DNA of 64,000 nucleotides. Source: Gemella sp. zg-570. Its GTDB lineage: Bacteria; Bacillota; Bacilli; Staphylococcales; Gemellaceae. How positions within the stretch are numbered: position 1 is the stretch's first letter; the number at the start of each line of letters is the position of its first letter. Under the pieces are notes generated by a model. The model made no database searches. It was not told the origin of the DNA and saw only the letters and a program-made list of their open reading frames with translations. The stretch is taken from assembly GCF_018866345.1 (NCBI RefSeq), contig NZ_CP076443.1, positions 1,494,666 to 1,558,665 on the forward strand, read 5' to 3'. Both the position numbers and the translations under genes were made by a program. Shown piece by piece: positions 45,733-54,942 of this stretch.

Positions 45733-45861
45733 TAAATTCTCCTATCCTTCTAAGCATTAAAAGTTTCACAAGAAACAATTTAATTTTTACAAATTTTAAA
45801 CATAAATTAATATAAAATATATTATACCATATAAAGTTTTTTATTTCTATCCCATTCTATC

Positions 45862-45875
45862 ATTATGAAATTATT
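45862..45875 (+). repeat. direct repeat flanking the IS30 element, left
   Basis: ATTATGAAATTATT, identical to 46932-46945, directly adjoining the IS left end. Confidence 0.8.
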
Positions 45876-46931
45876 AGTAAATTATATAATTAAGTTAGCC
45901 AGTAGTACAAAAAAAGCATCTCATAGGATATACTTTTAGTAACTACAAAAAAAGGATACCAAGAGATGCAAGAACATTATAACACAAAAGGCAAACACAT
46001 TACAGAAAAAGAGCGTTATTTAATTGAAAAATGGAAAAAAGAAGGAAAAAGTAACCGAGAAATCGCTAGATTATTAGGCAAAAATCACCAAACTATTAAT
46101 AACGAAATTAAACGCGGACTGATTGATTTATCTTTTCATGGTGGCACTAAAGAATACTCTGCTCAAAAAGCACAGAATGATTATAATCATTTACGTTTAG
46201 CCGTAGGTAGAACGGATACGTGGACTGTAGAAAAAGAAAATGTAATCAGAGAAAAAATTATGGATAAATATTCCCCTGAAATGATTAGTCAATTACCAGA
46301 TATGCCGTCTTTTACGACAATTTACACATGGATATATAAAGGATGGATAGCAGGTATTTCACGTAAACATCTGATTTACCCTAGAAAAACTAAACCAATA
46401 AAATCAAATGAAAAACGACCACCAAGAAAAACGAATGCCCTCTCTATTGAACAGCGACCACAAGAGATTAACGAACGAAAAGAAATTGGGCATTTTGAAA
46501 TTGATTTAGTCATTTTAAACAAGAAACGTGGACAACAGTTATTGACATTAACAGACAGAAAAACACGCTATGAAATCATTCGTCTTATTCCTGATAAAAC
46601 GGCCCAAAGTGTGAATACCGCTTTGACGTCTATTCAACAAGACTATTTAATTCGCTCTTTAACAGCTGATAATGGTTCTGAATTTTTAAGACTAGACGAA
46701 GCCATCACTTGTCCTATTTATTACGCACATCCGTTTTCTTCTTATGAACGAGGTAGTAACGAAAATGCAAATCGATTGATTAGACGATGGTTCCCAAAAG
46801 GCACAACAACCGTTACTCCTAACGAAGTAACGGCTGTTGAACAATGGATAAATCGTTATCCACGTAAATTATTTAATTATGTATGTCCTTATGACTTGCC
46901 TGAGGTGGCTAACTTACTATTGTAATTTGCG
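45876..46931 (+). mobile_element. IS30-family insertion sequence
   Basis: 1056 bp. Terminal inverted repeats by alignment: left starts AGTAAATTATATAATTAAGT, right end on the opposite strand starts CGCAAATTACAATAGTAAGT, both continuing TAGCCA. A single transposase gene fills it. Codon use (CGT, ACG, GGC more frequent) is less AT-biased than the neighbours, suggesting recent arrival. The insertion lies between two minus-strand genes and disrupts none. Confidence 0.82.
45966..46925 (+). CDS. IS30-family transposase
   Basis: 319 residues. N-terminal HTH (HITEKERYLIEKWKKEGKSN; REIARLLGKNHQTINNEIKR), then a DDE rve-type core: GHFEIDLVILNKK (first D), LTADNGSEFLRL (second D), NENANRLIRRWFPKG (E). 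Frame intact and length typical, so the element may still be active. ATACCAAGAG upstream is a weak ribosome site. Confidence 0.93.
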   Translation: MQEHYNTKGKHITEKERYLIEKWKKEGKSNREIARLLGKNHQTINNEIKRGLIDLSFHGGTKEYSAQKAQNDYNHLRLAVGRTDTWTVEKENVIREKIMDKYSPEMISQLPDMPSFTTIYTWIYKGWIAGISRKHLIYPRKTKPIKSNEKRPPRKTNALSIEQRPQEINERKEIGHFEIDLVILNKKRGQQLLTLTDRKTRYEIIRLIPDKTAQSVNTALTSIQQDYLIRSLTADNGSEFLRLDEAITCPIYYAHPFSSYERGSNENANRLIRRWFPKGTTTVTPNEVTAVEQWINRYPRKLFNYVCPYDLPEVANLLL

Positions 46932-46945
46932 ATTATGAAATTATT
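46932..46945 (+). repeat. direct repeat flanking the IS30 element, right
   Basis: ATTATGAAATTATT, second copy of the 14-bp flank. Confidence 0.8.
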
Positions 46946-46974
46946 TATTAATTATTTTGTAATAGTTATAAAAA

Positions 46975-47004
46975 ATAAAGGTAGTATATATACTACCTTT
47001 ATTT
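46975..47004. terminator. terminator of the CAP-domain gene
   Basis: AATAAAGGTAGTATA / TATACTACCTTTATT, perfect 15-bp hairpin next to the stop codon. Confidence 0.9.
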
Positions 47005-47005
47005 T

Positions 47006-48136
47006 TTATCTAAAAATTTGAACCCCATAGTATTGACCATCTTTTACTAATACTTTAATTGAGACTGATTTAAATCCAGCTCTTAACATAACTGCGTTGT
47101 GTACTGGAGATTTTTTCCACCAATTAACTAAAGACGAAGCCCCGTTTCTTGAATAAGCAAGAATTTCAACATCCCCCATTTTCAATCCATCAAAAGCTGT
47201 TTTCCACTCTCTTCCGTCTAGTCTTTTGTGTAATTCCATTGGGTCTTTATAACCTCTTTTAACGAGCTTTGCAAATTCATCTGCTCTTACTTCTGTTCCA
47301 GATGCAATATCGTTATCACGTGCAAGAGCATTTAGTCCATTAGCAACACGATATTCATTTACCAATTTAAAAATTTCATCAGCTGCTGCTTGGTCAAAGT
47401 TACCTTCAACCACTTCTGATGTTGCTGGCTGTGGAACTGAACTAAATACTATTGCATTCACAACTGGTGTTGCTGGTTGTGGTGTAGGTTGTATCACTAC
47501 TTCTGAAGCATGTGTTGCTTCTGCAGGTTTTACTGTTCTTGCAACTTCTGGTTCTGAACTTTCTTCTGTTGGCACCGCAACAACCTCTTCTTTTACTTCT
47601 GGGTCAAGAGTTTCTTTCGTCTCTGGTTTAGCTTCTTCCGTTTTCTCAACAGGTACTGGAACGTCTTGATCTTGTTCTTCTACTGTTGGTGTTAATGGTT
47701 CTACTACTTCTCTATCTAAATCATAAGAGACACTTACAGATAATTTGTGTCCGTTAATATTTGCATTTAATTCTACTGTTTCTCGGAAAACTTCTGTGTT
47801 TGGTAATATTTTTCCTTTTGCTTTTGTTACAGATTTTGGCAACTCTATTTCAAACTCAACACTTTTTCCTAAAGCTAAAGGTCTAGCATGTTTGAAAACT
47901 TTTGACATTTCTCCAACCTTTACTTTTATAGAAATATTTTCAACATCTTTGACCGCTTCAACAGTTAAATAGTATTTTCCATCTCTTTCTAGTACTTTAG
48001 TTTTAACATCAGCATTCTCATTCTCTACTTTTACTAGAGGTAAATCTTTTGCTGTTGCAATTTCTAGGGTTGAGAAATTAGTTAAAAATACTGTACTTGC
48101 TAAAACTCCACTTGTTAATTTAATTAATTTTTTCAT
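47006..48136 (-). CDS. secreted CAP (SCP/PR-1) domain protein
   Basis: 376 residues from ATG 48136 (MKKLIKLTSGVLASTVFLTN, signal peptide ending near residue 30); GAGGAG lies 13 bases upstream, a long spacing. A longer frame to 48247 adds a non-signal-like stretch and is rejected. An N-terminal beta-rich domain (about 35-150; EAVKDVENISIKVKVGEMSK) precedes a Pro/Glu/Thr/Val-rich linker and a C-terminal CAP domain about 260-376 (AADEIFKLVNEYRVANGLNA; VNWWKKSPVHNAVMLRAGFK). CAP domains of bacteria are extracellular; function unclear. Monocistronic. Confidence 0.85.
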   Translation of the reverse strand: MKKLIKLTSGVLASTVFLTNFSTLEIATAKDLPLVKVENENADVKTKVLERDGKYYLTVEAVKDVENISIKVKVGEMSKVFKHARPLALGKSVEFEIELPKSVTKAKGKILPNTEVFRETVELNANINGHKLSVSVSYDLDREVVEPLTPTVEEQDQDVPVPVEKTEEAKPETKETLDPEVKEEVVAVPTEESSEPEVARTVKPAEATHASEVVIQPTPQPATPVVNAIVFSSVPQPATSEVVEGNFDQAAADEIFKLVNEYRVANGLNALARDNDIASGTEVRADEFAKLVKRGYKDPMELHKRLDGREWKTAFDGLKMGDVEILAYSRNGASSLVNWWKKSPVHNAVMLRAGFKSVSIKVLVKDGQYYGVQIFR

Positions 48137-48217
48137 CTTTAATACAATTCTCCTCAATTTTATAGTTACTTTAATACAAACTATATTATATATTTTCTTT
48201 ATAAGATATTCAATACT

Positions 48218-48234
48218 TGTAATAAAAATGAAAT
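48218..48234 (+). promoter_or_regulatory. weak WalR-like site upstream of the CAP gene
   Basis: TGTAAT-AAAAA-TGAAAT, one mismatch to TGTWAH-N5-TGTWAH, about 80 bases before the CAP gene and in the same relative orientation as the site upstream of the LysM gene. Confidence 0.25.
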
Positions 48235-48290
48235 ATTTATTTAACAATTGTAATAAATATTAATTTTTATACTGTTTGTTATTCTAGTAA

Positions 48291-48761
48291 CTATTTTTTT
48301 CTTCTTTGTATCTTTACCCTACGTATTGAATCAGAAAATACCGAAGCCAATAATATTCCTATCGCTATAGCTCCTGCTTGTAGTAAGGTATCAACACCAG
48401 TCTTTGCCCCAAATATATAATTTTTTGTAACTATGTGGTGCATTGTGTAATACAAACCATACCCAGGTATCAGTGGTATTATTCCTGTATAAATAAAAAC
48501 AGTTGCTGGCATTTTTAATCTTTTCGAAGCATTACCTGCAGCTAAACCTACTAAAACAGCAGCTATTAATGTGCCTACAACTATATCTCCTGTTAAATTC
48601 CTACCCCAAATATATACAAGCCAAGCCATCGCTCCAATTAACGAACAATCAATCAAAGATTTTTTAGGAGCATTAAAAAATATTGCAAAAGCAAAAGTGA
48701 TTATAAATCCTAAGCAAAATTGTATCATCAAATAAAATATATCATCAGAAAAATTTATCAT
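48291..48761 (-). CDS. ThrE-type exporter, small subunit (DUF3815/YjjB-like)
   Basis: 156 residues with four to five helices: FYLMIQFCLGFIITFAFAIF, VGTLIAAVLVGLAAGNASKR, FIYTGIIPLIPGYGLYYTMH. It corresponds to the C-terminal half of the ThrE threonine/serine exporter, here a separate gene 10 bases after the other half. The GIIPLIPGYG motif is typical. Exports Thr/Ser or dicarboxylates (YjjPB); which one is not determinable. Confidence 0.88.
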   Translation of the reverse strand: MINFSDDIFYLMIQFCLGFIITFAFAIFFNAPKKSLIDCSLIGAMAWLVYIWGRNLTGDIVVGTLIAAVLVGLAAGNASKRLKMPATVFIYTGIIPLIPGYGLYYTMHHIVTKNYIFGAKTGVDTLLQAGAIAIGILLASVFSDSIRRVKIQRRKK

Positions 48762-48771
48762 AATCTTACTC

Positions 48772-49539
48772 CTAACTTAGTCTTAAGCCAACAACTACAC
48801 CTAAAGCAATTGCTGTTGCTATAAAAAATGCCGCCATTGCTCCTACAATTCCTGACATATAATCTCCTGCCATAAAATCACGCACAGAATTTGTTATTTG
48901 CACGCCAGGAACTAGTGGCATAAGTCCTACAATAATTATAGATTGTGGATTAACCACATGAAAAGTTGAAGCTGCTAGATTAGCTAAAACTGTAGCCAAC
49001 AAAGCACCTATAAAATTACTCAAGTAAAACATAACCTTATATTTAGTAGCGTATATCAAAAAATAAGCCTCTATTGCCATAATTATACAAGAATATATAC
49101 TATCTTTAAAAGTTCCTCCGAACATTACAGCAAAAAAGGGAGCTGAAATAATTAAGGCTAAAACAACCGTTATATCACTATAAGGTTTAGTATATCTTAT
49201 ATTTTCTAAAGTAGCAAATGCTAGTTCTAAATCTTGACATTCTCCCGAAACAATTCTTCTTGATAAATCATTCATTAAGGAAATTTTTTCAAGATTCTTA
49301 TCACCTATACTTATTCTTCTCATTGTAGTCATGTTAGATTCTTCATAAATAAAAGACACAATTACAAAATTATAAGAAACTAATACATTAATAGTTTGAA
49401 TATTGCTGCAAGCTCCAAGAACTCTGTATAACGTATCCTCAACCCTATAAACCTCTGCACCATAGGACATCATCAATCTTCCTAGCTTTACGGTAAAATT
49501 CATTAAATCTTTAGCTTCTTTTTTATTTTTTAATTCCAC
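48772..49539 (-). CDS. ThrE-type exporter, large subunit (DUF1212/YjjP-like)
   Basis: 255 residues. A cytosolic N-terminal domain (about 1-115; AKDLMNFTVKLGRLMMSYGA; EVYRVEDTLYRVLGA) is followed by about five helices, with the mirrored motif IIIVGLMPLVPGVQITNSVRDF. Pairs with the downstream small subunit; stand-alone partners of this kind are common in Firmicutes. AGGAGGCG lies 9 bases before the ATG. Confidence 0.88.
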   Translation of the reverse strand: MELKNKKEAKDLMNFTVKLGRLMMSYGAEVYRVEDTLYRVLGACSNIQTINVLVSYNFVIVSFIYEESNMTTMRRISIGDKNLEKISLMNDLSRRIVSGECQDLELAFATLENIRYTKPYSDITVVLALIISAPFFAVMFGGTFKDSIYSCIIMAIEAYFLIYATKYKVMFYLSNFIGALLATVLANLAASTFHVVNPQSIIIVGLMPLVPGVQITNSVRDFMAGDYMSGIVGAMAAFFIATAIALGVVVGLRLS

Positions 49540-49558
49540 AATTTCGCCTCCTAATATT

Positions 49559-50242
49559 TTATTTCAATATACTTTTTATCATATTTTTTTTGCTCTGTAA
49601 AGTAGCTATTTTATCTTTATTTAATTTTGTTGTTTTTTTTAATTCATTTAAGATATAATCTAATTTTTTTAATTCTTGTTCATATTTTTTTATAAAAACT
49701 TTATTTTTTTCTTGTGGTAAAAAAATTCCAAATAATTTTTCTTCCGCTGTTAAAGTCATTTTTCCTTTTTTGGCTACTATTATTTCGTAAATATGACCAT
49801 CTTCTTCTAATATTTCTTCTGCTACAATATAGTAATTTAAATTTTCTAATTTTTCTCTTACTAGGTTACTTGCTACATTGGGTTGTAATATTAATTGCTC
49901 AACTCTTAGTAATTTTTCCTTACCTTCTTCTAATATATCGGCAATTAATTTACCACCCATACCACATATTGTTATTACTTCTATATTATCATCAGCCTTT
50001 ATAACATCTAGTCCTGAACCTTTTCTACATTCTATAAAATTATTAAACCCATGCTCTGCGACATTCTTAATAGAACTCTTATGCGGTCCTTCTGCAACTT
50101 CACCAGCAAGAGCAAAATTTGTTTTATTTTCCTTAACTAGGTATATAGGGAGGTAGGCATGGTCGCTTCCTATATCTGCTAATCTGCTATATTCTATAAA
50201 ATCAGCAACTTTTTTTAGTCTATTTTTTATATTTATATTCAT
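49559..50242 (-). CDS. trmK: tRNA (adenine22-N1)-methyltransferase
   Basis: 227 residues. SAM-binding motif RLADIGSDHAYLPIYLVKEN, FIECRKGSGLDVI, and TICGMGGKLIADILEEGKEK identify TrmK (YqfN). A C-terminal coiled-coil tail about 170-227 is typical. Methylates A22 N1 of tRNA-Ser and others. In a run of minus-strand genes from dinB, 12 bases apart. Confidence 0.92.
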   Translation of the reverse strand: MNINIKNRLKKVADFIEYSRLADIGSDHAYLPIYLVKENKTNFALAGEVAEGPHKSSIKNVAEHGFNNFIECRKGSGLDVIKADDNIEVITICGMGGKLIADILEEGKEKLLRVEQLILQPNVASNLVREKLENLNYYIVAEEILEEDGHIYEIIVAKKGKMTLTAEEKLFGIFLPQEKNKVFIKKYEQELKKLDYILNELKKTTKLNKDKIATLQSKKNMIKSILK

Positions 50243-50254
50243 TTATAACTCCTA

Positions 50255-51463
50255 TTAGTCTAAAAAATCCTTACTAAAACTTGTTGTAATAATATTTTTT
50301 TTAGAATTTTCTAAGTCTTCTAATTCTTTTATTACTTCTTTTCCATATTTTTTGTTTAAGGTGCGAATTACTTGTTTTACTTTTATATAGCTACGTTCAG
50401 CATAATCTGTAAAAATATCTAACTGCTCTTTTATGCTATCCATTTTAATAACATTATTAAGAGAAAGACCCAAAAGACGTATTCCCTTATCAAAAGAATA
50501 ATTTGTCAAAAGTAAGTTTAAGGCATATTCATATATTTCATTTTCATCATTTGTATATTTTGGAATTTTTTGACTTCTTGTTATACTTTTAAAGTCATTA
50601 AACTTTATAATTATTGATATATTATTCCCAACATATCTTCTGTTTTTTGCCCTGTTTGCTACTTTTTTAGCAAGTTTTTTTATTTCATTAGTTATTTCTT
50701 GGTCTTCTTCTAAATCTTTGGGATATGTTTTAGAATTTCCTATGGATTTTCTATCTATCTTTAATTTTAATTTTCTATTATCCTTACCCTTAGCTTTTTG
50801 CTTTAATCTTAAACCATGTATTCCTAAAATACTATTTAAAATAACTTCATTAGCTTCAGCTATATCACCTATAGTTTTTATTCCGTAATCTCTTAATTTT
50901 TTTGCAGAAGATTTTCCACAGCCGTGCATTTTTCCAACATCTAAATTCCACAATATATCCTTATAATTTTTTCTGTTTATTATTGTAAAACCCCTAGGTT
51001 TTTTCATATTAGATGCCATTTTAGCAAAAAATTTATTATAGGAAACTCCGACACTAGAGGATAAGTCTAATTCTTTATATATTCTTCTTTGAATGATAGC
51101 CATAACTTTTATAGGTTCTTTTAAATCGCTCAAGTCAATATAGGCTTCATCTATTGAAACTATCTCTACTTTAGGAGTGTAGGTTTTTATTAAATCAAAA
51201 ACTTTTTTTGATTCTTCTTGATACAATTCAAAATTTGGTCGCATTAATTTAAGAGTAGGACAAAGCCTCTTAGCTTCTCCTACTCTCATAGTTGTTTTTA
51301 TACCATAGGCTCTAGCCTCATAGTTTGATGTAACAATTATTCCATTACGCTCACGAACTACACCAGATATGGCTAGGGGTTTTCCTTTCAATGAGGGATT
51401 ATACTTTTCCTCAACAGCGGCATAAAAGCAATTCATATCTATGTGTGCTATTACACTTGTCAT
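50255..51463 (-). CDS. dinB: DNA polymerase IV (Y-family)
   Basis: 402 residues. IAHIDMNCFYAAVEEKYNPS at the N-terminus, VSIDEAYIDLSD catalytic acidic pair, SVGVSYNKFFAKMASNMKKP palm, HhH region MHGCGKSSAKKLRDYGIKTI and a little-finger domain. Error-prone translesion synthesis. Lacks an obvious beta-clamp motif at the very end. 12 bases upstream of trmK and 23 downstream of the RNase J gene. Confidence 0.94.
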   Translation of the reverse strand: MTSVIAHIDMNCFYAAVEEKYNPSLKGKPLAISGVVRERNGIIVTSNYEARAYGIKTTMRVGEAKRLCPTLKLMRPNFELYQEESKKVFDLIKTYTPKVEIVSIDEAYIDLSDLKEPIKVMAIIQRRIYKELDLSSSVGVSYNKFFAKMASNMKKPRGFTIINRKNYKDILWNLDVGKMHGCGKSSAKKLRDYGIKTIGDIAEANEVILNSILGIHGLRLKQKAKGKDNRKLKLKIDRKSIGNSKTYPKDLEEDQEITNEIKKLAKKVANRAKNRRYVGNNISIIIKFNDFKSITRSQKIPKYTNDENEIYEYALNLLLTNYSFDKGIRLLGLSLNNVIKMDSIKEQLDIFTDYAERSYIKVKQVIRTLNKKYGKEVIKELEDLENSKKNIITTSFSKDFLD

Positions 51464-51486
51464 AAAAACTTCCTTTATTAACTTAA

Positions 51487-53172
51487 TTATACTATTGTGA
51501 AATTCACTACTATAATGGGTCTGCGTTTTGTGTTATCGTATAATAAACTTGACAACATACTGCGAATTTCTGCTTTAATTAAAGAACATTCTCTTAAAGA
51601 ACGTATAGGATTATTTTCTATATATTCTGACACTCTTTCTTCCGCTTCTTTTATTAATTCTGCACTTTTCTTAACATAGACAAAGCCATTAGTTTGAATA
51701 CAAGGTTTGCCTAATAATTCTTTTGTTTTTCTGCTTATTGCATAAGAAGCAACAAAAATACCCTCATTAGCTAATACTTTTCTATCTTTTAAAACACCAG
51801 CTTCTACATCTCCAACACTCTTACCATCAACAAGAACATTTCCCACTGGAACATTATTTTTTAAAACTTGTGTTTTTTGTCCAAGAATTTCTAATGTGCT
51901 ACCCTTTTCCAATAGATAAACATTTTCTCTTGCTACTCCTGTTTCCACTGCTAATTCTGCATGTTTTTTTAAATTTCTATACTCTCCCTGAACAGGAATA
52001 AAATATTTTGGATTTAGCATATTTAACATTAATTTTAACTCTTCTTTTGTCGCATGACTTGAAGCGTGTAATCTTTTTGATGAAGCTACAACATTAGCTC
52101 CTAATTGTACCAACAAATTTAAAGTTTCATATAACATAACTTCCATAGTTGGTGAGGGTGTTGCTGCTACCATTACCGTGTCGTCTTGCTCTATCTTTAT
52201 GCCTTCAACTTTTTTCTCGGTTATATTTTTTATTGCTTCTATCGGTTCTCCCTGCTCTCCAGAAGATAATATTAATATTTCATTTTTAGGATAATTTTGC
52301 AATTCATCTGTTTTTATAAATTTCTCATCTTCAATTTTCATGTATCCTAGTTTTCTGGCAGTTTTTATTGAATTGTTTATCGCTTCTCCTAGTAGCAATA
52401 TTTTTCTACCTTGGTTTAAGGCTGAATTTACTATATGGGTCATTGTTAAAAAATTAGAGGCATAGCAAGTTACAATAAGTCGTTTGTTGGCTTGACTTAA
52501 GGCTGAATCTATTTGTTCTGCCGCTTCTTGCTCTGGTATATTATGACCTGCTGTGTTGGCATTACTAGAATCACTTAGTAGGGCAAGGACGCCGCTTTGT
52601 CCCAATTTTGCAATTTCAAACATATCAGCCTTATATTCTCTACTTACTGATTGGTCAAACTTAAATTCTCCAGTATAAACTATATTCCCTTGTGAAGTAG
52701 TTAATGTTATACCTAAAGAATCAGGCATAGAATAAGTAGTTTTAAAGAATGATACTGTTGTATTGTTAAATTTATAAGCACTCTTACTATTTACATAGTT
52801 AAATTTTAAACGTTTTTTTATACCCAACTGTCTTAAATTATTTTTTAATATTTCTAGTGCCAACTTAGAACCAAAAATAGGGCAATTAATTTTATCTACA
52901 ATATAGGGTATTGCTCCCATGGAACTTACATGTCCGTTAGATAAAAATATTCCTTTTAGCTTTTCTTTGTTTTTTACTATATATGTAATATCAGGAATAA
53001 CTGCATCTATTCCTATCATTTCAACTTCTGGGAACATTAATCCTGCATCTAATAAAAACATCTCATCATTTATTTCTATTAAATACATATTTTTGGCAAT
53101 TTCTTCAACACCACCTAGTGGAGTTATTTTTATTTTTTCCTTGTTATTCTTTTTAATTAATTTTATGTTCAT
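51487..53172 (-). CDS. rnjB: RNase J2-like protein with degenerate active site
   Basis: 561 residues, beta-CASP metallo-beta-lactamase plus C-terminal domain. ITPLGGVEEIAKNMYLIEIN and LLDAGLMFPEVEMIGIDAVI are RNase J-like. The HxHxDH metal motif reads NGHVSSM (residues 79-85); the usual HVSGHAS reads HASSHAT and the usual IPVHGEYR reads IPVQGEYR. At least four metal ligands are lost, so this should be a non-catalytic partner like RNase J2. Fold elements are otherwise complete. The start overlaps the rnhB frame end by 4 bases. Confidence 0.85.
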   Translation of the reverse strand: MNIKLIKKNNKEKIKITPLGGVEEIAKNMYLIEINDEMFLLDAGLMFPEVEMIGIDAVIPDITYIVKNKEKLKGIFLSNGHVSSMGAIPYIVDKINCPIFGSKLALEILKNNLRQLGIKKRLKFNYVNSKSAYKFNNTTVSFFKTTYSMPDSLGITLTTSQGNIVYTGEFKFDQSVSREYKADMFEIAKLGQSGVLALLSDSSNANTAGHNIPEQEAAEQIDSALSQANKRLIVTCYASNFLTMTHIVNSALNQGRKILLLGEAINNSIKTARKLGYMKIEDEKFIKTDELQNYPKNEILILSSGEQGEPIEAIKNITEKKVEGIKIEQDDTVMVAATPSPTMEVMLYETLNLLVQLGANVVASSKRLHASSHATKEELKLMLNMLNPKYFIPVQGEYRNLKKHAELAVETGVARENVYLLEKGSTLEILGQKTQVLKNNVPVGNVLVDGKSVGDVEAGVLKDRKVLANEGIFVASYAISRKTKELLGKPCIQTNGFVYVKKSAELIKEAEERVSEYIENNPIRSLRECSLIKAEIRSMLSSLLYDNTKRRPIIVVNFTIV

Positions 53173-53972
53173 TTCAAACCTCTTTTCCTTATCATAGATT
53201 TTATGGGTTCAAAATCTCGTCTATGAATATCACAGATACCATGATTTTTTAAACCCTCTAAATGTTTTTTTGTTCCATATCCCTTATTATTTTCAAAATC
53301 ATAATAAGAATATTTTTTTGCATATTCTTTCATTAAGTTATCTCTACATACCTTGGCTATTACTGAAGCAGCAGCGATAGAAACACTCTTGTCATCTCCC
53401 TTAATTATACTAAAATTTGGTGTTTCTAAATCATCTAAAGGCATGGCATCTACCAAAATAAAATCTGGCTTGACACTTAATTTTTTTATAGCCATTTTCA
53501 TTGCTATCTTTGTTGCTGAATAAATATTATATTTTTCAATTTCATAATTATCTAATTCTACTATTGCATAGCTGACAGCTTCAGAAATTATTTTTTTATA
53601 CAATTCTTCTCTTTTAGCACTAGATAATTTTTTCGAATCACACAAACCAGGAAAATAACTATCTTTTTTTAAAATTACCGAGGCGACAACAAGAGGTCCT
53701 GCCAAAGATCCCCTACCGACTTCGTCTATTCCACAAATGTAATTATATCCTAACTTGTAACATTTTTCTTCATATATAGTTCTTTTTTTGTATTCTTCTT
53801 TTAAAATTTCTTTTTCTTTTTCTGCTTTATAATATGCTGCCAGTAAATTTTTTACTCCAACTCTTTTGTCTTGTGATAACTGTAATAATGTTTCTTGTGA
53901 AACGCTACTTGTTGATAAAATTTCTTTTATTTCTTTAATTTTCATCAGAAAAAATTTCTCCATAATTGTCAA
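53169..53972 (-). CDS. rnhB: ribonuclease HII
   Basis: About 258-267 residues. An N-terminal extension is followed by YICGIDEVGRGSLAGPLVVA (DEDD motif), ILVDAMPLDD and SVSIAAASVIAKVCRDNLM. Removes ribonucleotides from DNA. ATG 53972 is inside rbgA; ATG 53945 (MKIKEIKEIL), overlapping the rbgA stop by 11 bases with GGAG about 12 bases upstream, is the likelier start. Confidence 0.94.
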   Translation of the reverse strand: MTIMEKFFLMKIKEIKEILSTSSVSQETLLQLSQDKRVGVKNLLAAYYKAEKEKEILKEEYKKRTIYEEKCYKLGYNYICGIDEVGRGSLAGPLVVASVILKKDSYFPGLCDSKKLSSAKREELYKKIISEAVSYAIVELDNYEIEKYNIYSATKIAMKMAIKKLSVKPDFILVDAMPLDDLETPNFSIIKGDDKSVSIAAASVIAKVCRDNLMKEYAKKYSYYDFENNKGYGTKKHLEGLKNHGICDIHRRDFEPIKSMIRKRGLK

Positions 53973-54801
53973 GAGTTATTAAACCAAATTTTTGAGTTCT
54001 AAAATCTTGTATTAATAATTTTATTGTACTCTCATAATCATAGTCGCCAGCTATTAACTTAAATCTTTTTTTTGCTATTTTTTCCATAATTATAAGGTTA
54101 TCTTCGTCTTTTTCCACTTCTATATTATATAGTCTATTCAAATTTTCTAAATAATTTTTTTTCAAAAATTCTATTAAATATAAACTTACTTCATCTAGCG
54201 GTGTTATATCATCTTTTATAGAACCTACTAAACTTAATTTTTTTCCTATTTCTTGGTTGGCAAATTTTGGCATTAATATTCCTGGTGTATCCAACAATTC
54301 TATATCTTTATTTAATTTTAACCACTGCTGTTTTTTTGTAACCCCTGGTTTGTTGGCGGTATTTGCTATATTTTTTTTAATAATTTTATTTATAAAAGTT
54401 GATTTTCCTACGTTGGGAATACCAACAACCATAGAACGAATAACTCTAGGTTTTATTCCTTTATCAACCATTCTTGAAATTTTTTCTGCTAATTCTTCAC
54501 GGGCTTTGTTTATTATATCATTTAAATTGTTAGAATTTTTTGAATCGGCATATGCTACTATATAACCTTTTTTTTCAAAGTATTCTTTCCATTTAGCAGT
54601 TTCTTTTTTGTTGCATAAGTCTATTTTGTTAAAAATAATTACTTTTTTTTTGTCCTTTAATAATTCGTCTATGTAGTTGTTATGAGAGGAGAAAGGGCAT
54701 CTTGCGTCTGCCAGCTCAAAAACAATATCTACTAATTTTAATTTTTCTTTTATTTCTCTTGTTGCCTTTGCCATATGACCCGGAAACCATTGTATTACCA
54801 T
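53935..54801 (-). CDS. rbgA: ribosome biogenesis GTPase RbgA (YlqF)
   Basis: 288 residues. Circularly permuted GTPase: VIQWFPGHMAKATREIKEKL at the start, G4 IIFNKIDL near residue 55, G1 VGIPNVGKSTFINKI near 125, G2/G3 KPGVTKKQQW and LLDTPGI. Late 50S assembly factor. The rbgA-rnhB pairing is conserved in Bacillus. AGGAGA lies before the ATG. Confidence 0.95.
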   Translation of the reverse strand: MVIQWFPGHMAKATREIKEKLKLVDIVFELADARCPFSSHNNYIDELLKDKKKVIIFNKIDLCNKKETAKWKEYFEKKGYIVAYADSKNSNNLNDIINKAREELAEKISRMVDKGIKPRVIRSMVVGIPNVGKSTFINKIIKKNIANTANKPGVTKKQQWLKLNKDIELLDTPGILMPKFANQEIGKKLSLVGSIKDDITPLDEVSLYLIEFLKKNYLENLNRLYNIEVEKDEDNLIIMEKIAKKRFKLIAGDYDYESTIKLLIQDFRTQKFGLITLDNYGEIFSDEN

Positions 54802-54893
54802 ATTAATTCTCCTTATAATTTTTACATAAGACTACAATTATATATTATACTGTTATTTGCAATTTTTTTCTAGTTTATTGTTATTTTAAAACA

Positions 54894-54926
54894 AAAAAGC
54901 AAGCCGAAATTTTTGGCTTGCTTTTT
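54894..54926. terminator. terminator of the fabK-like gene
   Basis: AAAAAGCAAGCC / GGCTTGCTTTTT, perfect 12-bp stem with T/A tracts on both sides. Confidence 0.9.
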
Positions 54927-54942
54927 ATAAAATATTATTTTT

